Part shown: piece by piece, positions 1-8,314 of the stretch
Layout of the letters: each line of letters begins with the position of its first letter
Position numbering within the stretch: position 1 is the first letter of the stretch
Source of the DNA: Lachnospiraceae bacterium
Lineage (GTDB): Bacteria > Bacillota > Clostridia > Lachnospirales > Lachnospiraceae
NCBI GenBank assembly: GCA_009774585.1
Contig: VSOA01000030.1
Location: 1-20,809 of the forward strand
Length of the DNA: 20,809 nt
Direction of reading: 5' to 3'
Made by a program: the position numbers and the translations under genes
Notes under the pieces: generated by a model
What the model was told of the DNA's origin: nothing
Database searches by the model: none
The model's input: the letters and a program-made list of their open reading frames with translations, nothing else

Positions 1-723
1 CGCAAGCTCCGAAAGCTGCAAAAATGTCTCTTTTCTCTGTTCCATCGGAAGGCTTTCATTTCCTATCCGTTCCGCATAAGAAACTGCCGCGCAATGTTTC
101 CGTTTATCGTCCACGTCCTGCAACAATGATTCATAATATTTCCTGTCTGCTTCCGATAATTCCTGCTTCAGCCATAAGCCACAGCTCTGTTCCGCCCGCG
201 CCAGCCACTCCAGCGCTTTTTCATAATCGATAGAGGTGCCTTTTCCGTTTTCACACTGATAGGCAATCATCACCATAGCTTCCGGGTTGTTCTGACTTGC
301 TGCCAATTCAAAAAAATGCATGGATTTCTGGTAATCTACAGGAACACCAATACCATTTAAATGGGCACGGCCAACTTTGACAATGCCGTCCACATCTCCA
401 AGCGCAGCCGCTTTTTCGTAATAGGAAAAAGCTTTTCTTTCGTCTCTATCCGTTCCAACTCCGTAGCGGTACATTTCTCCTACCCATATCAGCCAGTAAG
501 GGCTGTTATGCTTAGCGCCGAGCAATGCCGCTTTCAATGCTTTTTTGCGAATTACAGATGCTTCTTTAGGTGTTTTCGCTTTCGTTACGCATTGTTCATA
601 ATACGCGTTCAAGACCTCCAGCGCCTGTAAGTCCCCCTTTTTCGCTAATTTATAGAGTTGTTTCTCTGCCCTCGCCGGATTGTCGGATAAAAGGCTTCTG
701 TATTCTTGTACAGATTCGTTCAT
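1..723 (-). CDS. Sel1-like repeat protein, C-terminus cut by window edge
   Basis: The frame is open from an ATG at 723 to base 1 (241 codons, no stop), so the protein continues outside the window. Three Sel1-like (SLR, TPR-related) repeats are visible at about residues 74-109, 110-145 and 146-181, with signature pieces such as MYRYGVGTDRDERKAF, YYEKAAALGD and HLNGIGVPVDYQKSM. SLR proteins are helical-hairpin scaffolds for protein-protein contacts; no enzyme domain or signal peptide is seen, so it is probably cytoplasmic. The Shine-Dalgarno GGAGGTG lies across the stop codon of acetate kinase and only 9 bp separate the two genes, so they are almost certainly co-transcribed and possibly translationally coupled. 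The partner and function are unknown. Confidence 0.85.
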   Translation of the reverse strand, partial: MNESVQEYRSLLSDNPARAEKQLYKLAKKGDLQALEVLNAYYEQCVTKAKTPKEASVIRKKALKAALLGAKHNSPYWLIWVGEMYRYGVGTDRDERKAFSYYEKAAALGDVDGIVKVGRAHLNGIGVPVDYQKSMHFFELAASQNNPEAMVMIAYQCENGKGTSIDYEKALEWLARAEQSCGLWLKQELSEADRKYYESLLQDVDDKRKHCAAVSYAERIGNESLPMEQRKETFLQLSELA

Positions 724-732
724 GGTAAACCT

Positions 733-1932
733 TTACACCTCCACCAGACGCACGGTCTCCCGCGCAATGGCAAGCTCTTCGTTCGTGGGAATCACCATCG
801 TGGTAACTTTCGCGCCCTCATCAGACAGAATAACTTCTTCTCCGCGGAGCTTATTCTTCTCCGAATCAATATTGGTTCCGAGATAACCGAGATACTCTCC
901 GATCAATGCTCTTGCCTCAGCGTTGTTCTCCCCGACGCCTGCTGTAAACACAATCACATCTACTCCGTTCATGGCTGCCGCATATGCGCCGATATATTTC
1001 GCTACGCGATATGCGTAGGTCTCTAATGCCGTCTTAGCCGCCTCATTTCCCTGTGCCTGTGCCTGCGCCAAATCACGAAAGTCGCTGGATACGCCGCCGG
1101 ACAAACCGAGTACACCGGATTTCTTATTGCATACATTAATCACTTCCGCCGCGCTGATGCCTTCTTTCTCGGCAATAAACGTAATAATCGCCGGATCCAG
1201 ATCGCCCGAACGCGTTCCCATGATTAACCCCTCTAGTGGAGTCAGTCCCATAGACGTATCCACAGACTTCCCGTATTTCACCGCAGATACTGACGCGCCG
1301 TTGCCAAGATGACATACGATAATCTTCAGGTCTTTGATATCTTTTCCGAGAATCTGTGCAGCACGTTTGGACACAAAATCATGGCTTGTGCCGTGAAAAC
1401 CATAACGGCGCACTTTGTAATTCTCATAATAGGATAACGGAAGTCCATATAAATATGCCTTTTTCGGCATAGTCTGATGAAACGCCGTGTCAAACACACC
1501 AACCATCGGTACATCAGGCATAATCTCTTTACAAGAATTAATTCCGATCAGATTTGCCGGATTGTGAAGCGGCGCAAGGTCATTACACTGTTCAATCGCC
1601 TCAAGCACTTCCTCATTCAGTACAACGGATGATGCAAATTTCTCTCCGCCATGTACAATACGGTGTCCGACTGCATCAATCTCATCAAGCGTCTTGATCA
1701 CGCCTACCTGCGGATCGGTCAGCTTCTCAATCACCAGCTTCACTGCCGCCGTATGATTCGGCATATCCGCTTCTGTTTTCACCTTATCACCGCCTGCAGG
1801 CTGGTGAACAATGGCGCTGCCATCGATTCCGATTCTCTCACATAAGCCTTTAGCCAATATTTCTTCCGATTCGCTGTTGATTAACTGATATTTCAGCGAA
1901 GAAGAACCACAGTTAATAACCAATACATTCAT
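733..1932 (-). CDS. ackA: Acetate kinase
   Basis: A full-length 399-residue acetate kinase that converts acetyl phosphate and ADP to acetate and ATP, the substrate-level phosphorylation step of acetate fermentation in the cytoplasm. The ASKHA-fold family motifs are all present: NCGSSSLKYQ with Asn7, GHRIVHGGEKF with Arg91, PLHNP with His123, FDTAFHQT with Asp148, RYGFHGTSH with His180, CHLGNGAS, GTRSGDLDP with Arg241 and FTAGVGEN. The positions match the well-studied Methanosarcina enzyme closely. The start has a good ribosome site (AGAAGGGAGA). Phosphotransacetylase (pta), the usual neighbour, is absent. Instead the gene lies 43 bp behind proS and 9 bp before a Sel1-repeat gene. A weak promoter (TTGGGG, 18 bp, TATATT) may lie at the proS end, so readthrough from proS and separate transcription are both possible. 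Confidence 0.97.
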   Translation of the reverse strand: MNVLVINCGSSSLKYQLINSESEEILAKGLCERIGIDGSAIVHQPAGGDKVKTEADMPNHTAAVKLVIEKLTDPQVGVIKTLDEIDAVGHRIVHGGEKFASSVVLNEEVLEAIEQCNDLAPLHNPANLIGINSCKEIMPDVPMVGVFDTAFHQTMPKKAYLYGLPLSYYENYKVRRYGFHGTSHDFVSKRAAQILGKDIKDLKIIVCHLGNGASVSAVKYGKSVDTSMGLTPLEGLIMGTRSGDLDPAIITFIAEKEGISAAEVINVCNKKSGVLGLSGGVSSDFRDLAQAQAQGNEAAKTALETYAYRVAKYIGAYAAAMNGVDVIVFTAGVGENNAEARALIGEYLGYLGTNIDSEKNKLRGEEVILSDEGAKVTTMVIPTNEELAIARETVRLVEV

Positions 1933-1975
1933 TTTATCATTCTCCCTTCTATCACCTTATTCACAATATATATCT

Positions 1976-3406
1976 CTAGTACGCTCTTCCCCAATAAACC
2001 ATCTTCTTGGCAGATTTCCCGCAGCATACGCATACGTCGCTGATGTTTTCCTGTTCAAACGGCATACAGCGGCTTGTCACGGCAAGTTCTTCCTTAATCT
2101 TATCCTCACATGCCTGCTCACCGCACCACATCGCCTTAACGAAACCGGATTTTTCCGTAAACAGTCTACGGAATTCATCCATATTCTTCGCTTCATAAGT
2201 ATGTGCATCCCTGTGCGTCCTTGCCCGCTCCAACATTTCTGTCTGTATTCTGTCCAGAATCTCTCCTGCCTTTATTTCCAGTTCATCCAAGGATATTTCT
2301 ATCTTCTCCCTTGTATCACGGCGGCAGATAACGCACTTATTCGCCTCAATATCCTTAGGCCCGATTTCCACGCGAATCGGAATGCCTCTCATCTCCTGCT
2401 CTGAGAACTTCCATCCAGGGCTCTTATCCGCATCATCCACTTTCACACGGAAATTGCTCAGTTTATCTCTTAACTCATATGCCTTATCCAGCACACCTTC
2501 CTTCTTCTGCTGAATAGGAATAATCATAATCTGTGTAGGTGCGATTCTAGGAGGCAGCACAAGTCCCGAATTGTCTCCGTGTACCATAATCACCGCGCCA
2601 ATCAGACGCGTAGTCGTACCCCATGATGTCTGATGCACATATTTGAGCGTATTGTCTTTGTCCGTAAACTGAATATCGAACGCCTTGGCAAAACCGTCGC
2701 CGAAGTTATGGCTCGTACCGGACTGTAATGCCTTGCCGTCATGCATCAATGCTTCAATCGTATATGTTGCAATTGCGCCTGCAAATTTCTCTTTGTCTGT
2801 TTTGCGTCCCTTGATGACGGGAATCGCAAGCACATTCTCGCAGAAATCCGCATATACATTTAGCATCTGAATTGTTCTCTCCTCAGCCTCCTCAGCCGTC
2901 GCGTGGGCGGTATGCCCCTCCTGCCATAAGAACTCGCGGCTTCTGAGGAATGGTCTTGTCTCCTTCTCCCAGCGTACCACGGAACACCACTGGTTGCATA
3001 CCTGAGGCAGGTCGCGGTAGGACTGTACCGCATTCTTATAATAATCGCAGAATAACGTCTCCGATGTAGGTCTGACACACAGTCTCTCCTGCAGAGGCTG
3101 CATACCGCCGTGTGTCACCCAAGCTACTTCCGGCGCAAATCCTTCCACATGATCCTTCTCTTTATTTAGAAGGCTTTCGGGAATAAACATAGGCAGATAT
3201 ACGTTCTGCACTCCTGTCTCTTTAAACATTGCGTCCATCTGCTGTTGAATCAGTTCCCAGATTGCGTAGCCTGCCGGTTTAAATACCATACACCCCTTGA
3301 TACTTGTGTAATCAAGCAGTTCCGCTTTCTTCACCACGTCGGTGTACCACTGCGCAAAATCATCTTCCATGGAAGTGATTGCTTCTACTAATTTCTTGTC
3401 AGCCAT
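1976..3406 (-). CDS. proS: Prolyl-tRNA synthetase, short archaeal/eukaryal type
   Basis: A class II aminoacyl-tRNA synthetase charging tRNA-Pro. At 476 residues it is the short type found in archaea, eukaryotes and a subset of bacteria; the long bacterial form has about 570 residues with an editing insertion, which is missing here. Visible are the PTSE substrate motif at residues 113-116, class II motif 2 (RPFLRSREFLWQEGHTAH, from 151), motif 3 region SWGTTTRLIGAVIM (from 261), the anticodon-binding domain at about 290-400, and the C-terminal zinc-type domain with Cys428, Cys433 and CVCCGK, ending in WGRAY. AAGGAGGAG precedes the ATG. Expression is set by the T-box leader directly upstream. 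ackA follows after 43 bp. Confidence 0.96.
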   Translation of the reverse strand: MADKKLVEAITSMEDDFAQWYTDVVKKAELLDYTSIKGCMVFKPAGYAIWELIQQQMDAMFKETGVQNVYLPMFIPESLLNKEKDHVEGFAPEVAWVTHGGMQPLQERLCVRPTSETLFCDYYKNAVQSYRDLPQVCNQWCSVVRWEKETRPFLRSREFLWQEGHTAHATAEEAEERTIQMLNVYADFCENVLAIPVIKGRKTDKEKFAGAIATYTIEALMHDGKALQSGTSHNFGDGFAKAFDIQFTDKDNTLKYVHQTSWGTTTRLIGAVIMVHGDNSGLVLPPRIAPTQIMIIPIQQKKEGVLDKAYELRDKLSNFRVKVDDADKSPGWKFSEQEMRGIPIRVEIGPKDIEANKCVICRRDTREKIEISLDELEIKAGEILDRIQTEMLERARTHRDAHTYEAKNMDEFRRLFTEKSGFVKAMWCGEQACEDKIKEELAVTSRCMPFEQENISDVCVCCGKSAKKMVYWGRAY

Positions 3407-3480
3407 TTTGTTGTCTCCTCCTTCTTACTAAACATATTTTACCGAGATTCCTTTCTGAATTCATTTTCGAACATAATATC

Positions 3481-3529
3481 AAAAAACCGCCGAAACTCCC
3501 ATCCCGTAAAGGGACCGAAATCTCGGCGG
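3481..3529 (-). terminator. T-box attenuation terminator
   Basis: On the minus strand CCGCCGA pairs with TCGGCGG around an inner TCCCTTTACGGGA hairpin, followed by six or more T. The 5' arm overlaps the T-box sequence, so terminator and antiterminator are mutually exclusive, as in other T-box leaders. Confidence 0.9.
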
Positions 3530-3760
3530 TACCACCCTAATTAACATGACTATACATGTTCTGCTTCTCATACCGCTATCGCCGGTGCTACGCTGTGCTT
3601 ATCACACAGGGCTCCGAGTCCGGTTCCGGATACTCCCCGTAAGGACCTTCCACCGTAAGTCCTCTCTCTGTAACGCTTCCCATCCGTACTATTCTCTTCT
3701 TCGCCACGTCTGTTTGTCTGATAACCGTTCTCCTGCCGTACCGACAAAACGGTTATATTT
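3481..3760 (-). ncRNA. T-box riboswitch leader of proS
   Basis: The untranslated leader carries the hallmarks of a tRNA-sensing T-box. They are AGTA at 3687-3690 (5' side of the specifier loop), the AGAGAG...GGTGGAA elements of the distal Stem I, GAA at 3624-3626 (3' side of the loop), and the T-box AGGGTGGTACCGC at about 3526-3538, followed by a rho-independent terminator. Helix CGGAT/ATCCG closes the upper stem between AGTA and GAA. Just before the T-box is a perfect hairpin with arms AACATG/CATGTT. The triplet directly after GAA is CCG (Pro, 3621-3623), which fits proS; shifted by one base it is CGG. An extra hairpin (ATAACCGTT/AACGGTTAT, 3721-3756) precedes Stem I. Uncharged tRNA-Pro should stabilise the antiterminator and allow proS transcription. 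Confidence 0.93.
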
Positions 3761-3766
3761 TTATTT

Positions 3767-3795
3767 ATTCTAGCCGCATGAATGTACTTTGTCAA
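3767..3795 (-). promoter_or_regulatory. Sigma-A promoter of the proS T-box transcript
   Basis: On the minus strand there is TTGACA (3790-3795), a 17-bp spacer and TAGAAT (3767-3772). Transcription should start near 3760, giving a leader of about 350 nt. The consensus match is nearly perfect and it lies in the gap between the sugar kinase stop (3883) and the T-box. Confidence 0.85.
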
Positions 3796-3882
3796 CCGCT
3801 ATCTTTTTAAAAAATACCTTAAAAAATACAATAACACAATGTTCTCCGCAAGTATCCGCCTGCAACCATATAAAGTCCGCAC

Positions 3883-4959
3883 TTATAACTGCATCTGTTC
3901 CCACTTGCGTTCCATATCCGCCACGAGCGCAAGCTGTGTACGGCAGCGATCAAGATTCTGTCCTTCTCGCTCGGTATGATAATATGTATCTCCCTGCAAA
4001 TAATCCGTCAGAAACCGTATGCCTTGTTCCAGTGTAATTGTCTTCGCACCCAGAGGAAGCGTTTCCACCTCCTTCTCCGTAAGCCGCCCGCCGCAGCCTT
4101 CCATATATCCTTTGGCGTAAGCCTGATACAGTTCCATTGAAAGTGAAACCTTATCTAAATCCGTCTCATCCTCCGTCGCCGTATTTGCACCGAAACGAAT
4201 CGCATCTCCAAAATCATATGCACACAATCCCGGCATAATCGTGTCCAAATCCACAATGCACACCGCTTCATGTGTATCGGCATCCAGCAGAATATTATTG
4301 AGTTTCGTGTCATTGTGCGTAATGCGCAGGGGCAGTTCTCCCTTCTGTAGTAAATCCGTCAGAACAGAAATCTCCTCCTTACGCGCCCTGATGAACGCAA
4401 TCTCCTGCGCCACAGATTCCGCTCTGTGACAGACATCTTCTGCCACAGCCTGTTCAAAAGCCTGATACCGCTTAGGCGTATTGTGGAAATCGGGAATTGT
4501 TTCATGCAGTGTCTTTGCCGGATAATCTGCAAGCTGCGCCTGAAATCTGCCGAAGGCAAGACCGCTTGCGTAAAACTCCTCCGTACTCTGCGCCTGATCC
4601 AGTGAAATAATATGTTCAATTAGCAAATAAACCCGCCAATTGCTCCCGTCCATATCGGTATAATAATATTTTCCGTCTTTCGTCGGTATTACTGTCATCG
4701 TCTCCCGCTCCGGGTTCCCGCCCGCTTGTATAATTCTCTCGCGCAGATAGGATGTCACATTCACGATATTTTCCATCAGTCCGTCCGTATCATGAAAAAT
4801 ATCCGTATTGATTCTCTGTAAAATATACCTCTTCTCCCCATCCGTGGTCACCAGAAACGTATGATTGATATGTCCGCTGCCGTGATTCGTTACGTCCGCT
4901 ATCCCGCCTTCCAGCTTAAAATGCTGCAAAATTTCCCTCTGATTTGTACCAATCCCCAT
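3883..4959 (-). CDS. APH-fold sugar kinase, N-acetylhexosamine 1-kinase-like
   Basis: A 358-residue phosphotransferase of the aminoglycoside-phosphotransferase/choline-kinase fold. Seen are a nucleotide loop NHGSGHINHTF (25-35), a catalytic loop THNDTKLNNILL (His215, Asp217, Asn222) and the metal site VDLDTIMPG (Asp237, Asp239). Length and the HNDTKLNN/DLDTIMPGL wording match the family of bifidobacterial NahK, which phosphorylates GlcNAc/GalNAc at C1 with ATP; that link is from memory of the family. The fold alone could also suit another small hydroxyl substrate, so the sugar is unproven. Lacto-N-biose phosphorylase-type genes that accompany NahK in bifidobacteria are absent. The ATG has GGAGG at good spacing and lies 15 bp behind the second polymerase gene, so it is the last gene of that operon and may feed hexosamine-1-phosphate into polysaccharide precursors. 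Confidence 0.82.
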   Translation of the reverse strand: MGIGTNQREILQHFKLEGGIADVTNHGSGHINHTFLVTTDGEKRYILQRINTDIFHDTDGLMENIVNVTSYLRERIIQAGGNPERETMTVIPTKDGKYYYTDMDGSNWRVYLLIEHIISLDQAQSTEEFYASGLAFGRFQAQLADYPAKTLHETIPDFHNTPKRYQAFEQAVAEDVCHRAESVAQEIAFIRARKEEISVLTDLLQKGELPLRITHNDTKLNNILLDADTHEAVCIVDLDTIMPGLCAYDFGDAIRFGANTATEDETDLDKVSLSMELYQAYAKGYMEGCGGRLTEKEVETLPLGAKTITLEQGIRFLTDYLQGDTYYHTEREGQNLDRCRTQLALVADMERKWEQMQL

Positions 4960-4974
4960 ACTTTACCTCCATTC

Positions 4975-6585
4975 TCACCTTGATTCAGATTTCTTTCTGA
5001 CAATATACTCCCCAATCCCCATCAATATAAATATAAACGGCGTGCAGAGTACCTGTTGATAGCAGAAAAAGTTATAACACATATAAGATATGCAAGCCGC
5101 CGCGATTCCGGCAAGCAGTATATCCTGCCGATGGTTTTGCATAAAACTCCTGATTGCCGTCACATAGATTCCCAAATATGCCGCCGCTCCCATGATACCG
5201 GCATTGATCAGAATATTCAGCCATTCATTATGTGCGTTCGTCAACTGTTTCTCGCCCCAAAGTAACGCCTCTTCTGCACTGTAGTAAGCGTTCAAATAAC
5301 TGCTGAAGCAGTCCGGCCCGATTCCGAACAGCTTATGCCACCACTTTTCTTCGGAAAAAACTTTCACACTGAACCGCCATATTCTTCCTCTTCCGTTCCC
5401 CCAACTGTCATTCCAGTTAAAATAAGAAATATCCGCCAGTTTGTCTGATACCCTCCCCGGCAGTATTCCCCGCGTCTGTAAAACGATCAGTACAACAGCT
5501 GCCGCTATCGCCACGGCTGCCGTTATCGCTACAATTACCCTCATCCTGCACATCAAAGCTGTCGGATATTTCATCTGTGACTCTTTCCTGCCTATCATAT
5601 ACAGCAGAATTGTCAGCATAAGACAAATAAGAAATAACGCCAAGGTTACGTCCGATGTCCACATAATCTTCGTCACAAAATCAGCTTCCAGTTCGGGATT
5701 AGGGTTCATCCGCACCAGAAAATACATAAGCTTGCCCGATGCGAAGAGAAGCGTAAGTACCCCTGTAAAACGGCACATCGTTTCTCTCTCTCCCGCCGAT
5801 AGCAGGAAAAAGAGAAGCATTGCACCTGCCAGTCCGAAGTACGCGCTGTCACTATTCTGCGTCACCAGCGTACAGAATCCGATTATCGTATAGATACAGC
5901 CAAGTACCCTCCACACCCTGTTCCGTGCATACAGAAAAACACCGATACCCATCGGCAGTGTTACCGTCAGAAAACTTCCATACCATGACGCCTGCCCAAG
6001 TGTGGACAGGAACTGTGCTTTCTGAAAATATTCCAAACCGTCATAGAAGCCGATTGGGTCAATCATAAGACGATGCAGGATTCCTATCCAATACACGACG
6101 ACCGCCGTACCACAAAATGCCATAATCATCAATCGATAGTATCTTCCGAATCTTGACAGGAGGAAATAAAGCAGCACAAAACTGATCTGGGACATCAAGC
6201 CCATGTTCCAACCATAATATCCCCACAAGGCATCCTCATAATATCCTCCCGATATTACCGACACACATGTCAGGAGTAAATATGCAGCCACAAACACGTC
6301 TGTGACGGATATCTTTATTTTCTCATTTGCTTTTATCTCAAAAACCGTACAAGCTGTTGCTAACACAAGAATGACCGGGCATCCTGCCATCATAATTACC
6401 CTATAGATTTCAAACTTGGCATTTCCTATCTGATTATAGCCATCCTTCGCATACAGCGGCACGATCATGCATATTGCGACGGTCAAAGCCGCGACAAAAT
6501 ATTGCGCAGCCCGCCCCGTTATATCCGCACCCATATGCGCAGGATCGCCCTTTCTCTTATGAATCCTTCCTATCTTGTTACTCAT
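4975..6585 (-). CDS. O-antigen polymerase/ligase-like membrane protein (paralog B)
   Basis: A 536-residue polytopic membrane protein with about a dozen hydrophobic segments and a soluble stretch near residues 380-450, as in the Wzy/WaaL (O-antigen ligase) superfamily. Members join or polymerise lipid-linked sugar chains on the outer face of the membrane. The family signature TNAHNEWLNILINAG lies around residue 450, preceded by SWGNGRGRIW and GIGPDCF. The C-terminal part FFCYQQVLCTPFIFILMGIGE is nearly matched by its upstream neighbour. It starts 1 nt after the stop of that paralog (TGA, then one base, then ATG) with an AGAAGGA ribosome site inside the upstream gene, so the two are coupled. 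In a Gram-positive the likely job is in capsule, wall polysaccharide or glycan assembly; the substrate cannot be told. Confidence 0.85.
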   Translation of the reverse strand: MSNKIGRIHKRKGDPAHMGADITGRAAQYFVAALTVAICMIVPLYAKDGYNQIGNAKFEIYRVIMMAGCPVILVLATACTVFEIKANEKIKISVTDVFVAAYLLLTCVSVISGGYYEDALWGYYGWNMGLMSQISFVLLYFLLSRFGRYYRLMIMAFCGTAVVVYWIGILHRLMIDPIGFYDGLEYFQKAQFLSTLGQASWYGSFLTVTLPMGIGVFLYARNRVWRVLGCIYTIIGFCTLVTQNSDSAYFGLAGAMLLFFLLSAGERETMCRFTGVLTLLFASGKLMYFLVRMNPNPELEADFVTKIMWTSDVTLALFLICLMLTILLYMIGRKESQMKYPTALMCRMRVIVAITAAVAIAAAVVLIVLQTRGILPGRVSDKLADISYFNWNDSWGNGRGRIWRFSVKVFSEEKWWHKLFGIGPDCFSSYLNAYYSAEEALLWGEKQLTNAHNEWLNILINAGIMGAAAYLGIYVTAIRSFMQNHRQDILLAGIAAACISYMCYNFFCYQQVLCTPFIFILMGIGEYIVRKKSESR

Positions 6586-6586
6586 C

Positions 6587-8215
6587 TCATGTTCCTTCTG
6601 CTGTTATTCTCTGCCTCGTACCCGCATAATACTTTTCACCTATTCCAAGTATGATAAAAATAAAAGGCGTATTTAACACTTGTTGGAAGCTTACCAGATT
6701 GTGTGCTATATATGTCAGAACGCTGACGGCACACAGATACAAAACAGGCTGCCGGCCGGCTCCCCTTAAAAACCTTACAAATCCGGTCGCCATAATCCCT
6801 ATATAGCACACAACTCCCAGCATACCTATATTTACCAATAGCGTAATGGGCTCACTGTGTGCATTGGTCAGCCTCAGATCATCAAACTGCTCAATCAATT
6901 TGTCTGCCGATTCCGGTATGCTATATACATAATCGGCAAAGCAGTCCGATCCTATTCCTACGACTTTATGTAAGACATCCATATTGCGGTATGCTTCCAT
7001 ACCGCAATTCCACGCTGCGCCTCTGCCGTTTCCCCACTCTTCGTCAAAATAAATCCCAAGACTGACGTCTTCATCCGGCGTCCGTGGCGGTATATCACAT
7101 AAGTTCAGTACATCACTGTCAAAGAGCCACAAAAGCACAGTAACCGCAACCGTAAACATCACTGCTATCGTCAGGATTCCCCACAGCCATTTATGCTTCT
7201 CTATATGAAACCGACCTCTTTTCTCCAGCACACGGAACAATACATAACATCCAAGCAAAACCATAAACGCCCATATGGTACTATTGCTATCCAGCAATAC
7301 ATAAGAAATCATCGATTTGGCATCATATATTTCATAATTATATTCCAGTCCCGGCAAATACTTCATAATCCTTCCGAACTGACAGCTTGCGGCGAACATC
7401 ATACATAGTTCAAGAAAACGGTACAGCCTCCTGTTGTTGTTTAGAGACAATATAAATAGCACAAGAAGCATTGCTATAAACACCAGATACGCGCTGCTGC
7501 TCCCTTGCGTTATTCCGGAAACCATTGCAATCACACTATAAGTTCCTGTTAATGTCCGAATCCATAGTTTGTCGCTGCTCCAGTATGCTGCGATTCCTAT
7601 AGGCGCCGTTACGGACCAGTACCCGCAAAACCAGTTAATGTTTCCGAGCGTGGATATAAACCCTTCCGTCTGCCCCTGCATTACAATCGGATAAACAGAG
7701 TATCTGTTACATATCCCTAGCACAAACACAATCGCCGATGACAGCATCCATATCCCAAACCACCTCACATCCGCATGGAAATACCGCGAGAAAAAGAAGT
7801 AGATCAGGACGAATATCATTTGGGTAATCACGCCCATATACCAGCCTTCGGCTCCCCACAATGCATTCTCCTTGTACGGGGAACACAGATATGAAATCAT
7901 CACTGCCACCAGATATCCGTACGCGAACCAGTCCGTCACAGACATCCGCTTGTAGTGGCTAAGCAGCCAGTTATTCTCTCTATGCATCAGGAATGAACAT
8001 AGAATAACCGCGATGAGGGATGCAGTCATTACAAAACTTACACCGCGAAAAAACTCATACTTAACCTGACCGATATGCATATACCCGCCCGGCGCATACA
8101 GAGGATAGACCGTCGTCATCACAAGAAAATAAATCATGACAATATATTGGCAGATCTTCGTGTGGCCTGATTTATCCCCGTTCAATTTCTTTGGGGCCGA
8201 TTTTTCTACACTCAT
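6587..8215 (-). CDS. O-antigen polymerase/ligase-like membrane protein (paralog A)
   Basis: A 542-residue protein with about twelve membrane segments, paralogous over its whole length to the next gene. Shared landmarks are EEWGNGRGAAW, VGIGSDCF, LTNAHSEPITLLVNIGMLG (around residue 451) and LVSFQQVLNTPFIFIILGIGE, all at almost the same residue numbers in both. The N-terminal ALWGAEGWYMGVITQMIFVL also has a counterpart (ALWGYYGWNMGLMSQISFVL). It belongs to the O-antigen ligase/Wzy superfamily, with a likely outer-face glycosyl transfer role. It is the first gene after a strong promoter at 8286-8314, with a leader of about 63 nt and only a weak ribosome site (AAGG, about 13 nt away), which may limit its translation. 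No glycosyltransferase or flippase genes are in view. Confidence 0.85.
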   Translation of the reverse strand: MSVEKSAPKKLNGDKSGHTKICQYIVMIYFLVMTTVYPLYAPGGYMHIGQVKYEFFRGVSFVMTASLIAVILCSFLMHRENNWLLSHYKRMSVTDWFAYGYLVAVMISYLCSPYKENALWGAEGWYMGVITQMIFVLIYFFFSRYFHADVRWFGIWMLSSAIVFVLGICNRYSVYPIVMQGQTEGFISTLGNINWFCGYWSVTAPIGIAAYWSSDKLWIRTLTGTYSVIAMVSGITQGSSSAYLVFIAMLLVLFILSLNNNRRLYRFLELCMMFAASCQFGRIMKYLPGLEYNYEIYDAKSMISYVLLDSNSTIWAFMVLLGCYVLFRVLEKRGRFHIEKHKWLWGILTIAVMFTVAVTVLLWLFDSDVLNLCDIPPRTPDEDVSLGIYFDEEWGNGRGAAWNCGMEAYRNMDVLHKVVGIGSDCFADYVYSIPESADKLIEQFDDLRLTNAHSEPITLLVNIGMLGVVCYIGIMATGFVRFLRGAGRQPVLYLCAVSVLTYIAHNLVSFQQVLNTPFIFIILGIGEKYYAGTRQRITAEGT

Positions 8216-8222
8216 TCTGATT

Positions 8223-8280
8223 TTATACCTTTTATACTCTTTATACTCTTACTCTTTTAAAGGAAATATTTCTTATACTC
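8223..8280 (-). repeat. Short GAGTATAA repeats in the polymerase operon leader
   Basis: The minus strand carries GAGTATAA three times (8273-8280, 8241-8248, 8232-8239), with a degenerate copy AGGTATAA at 8223-8230. The last three are spaced 9 bp apart. A 10-bp palindrome GAAATATTTC lies at 8263-8272. All sit in the predicted 5' leader. Role unknown; they may be a protein-binding array or simple slippage-derived sequence. Confidence 0.5.
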
Positions 8281-8285
8281 TTTTC

Positions 8286-8314
8286 ATCATAATCGAAGGA
8301 TTCTTTTTCGTCAA
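8286..8314 (-). promoter_or_regulatory. Sigma-A promoter of the polymerase-kinase operon
   Basis: On the minus strand there is TTGACG (8309-8314), a 17-bp spacer and TATGAT (8286-8291). The -35 box overlaps the stop codon of the AI-2E-family gene (8311-8313). Transcription should begin near 8279. Confidence 0.75.

Noticed and set aside
5441..5893. 150-codon plus-strand open frame
   Set aside because: It lies wholly antisense within the O-antigen polymerase-like gene, has no ribosome site and no recognisable domain.
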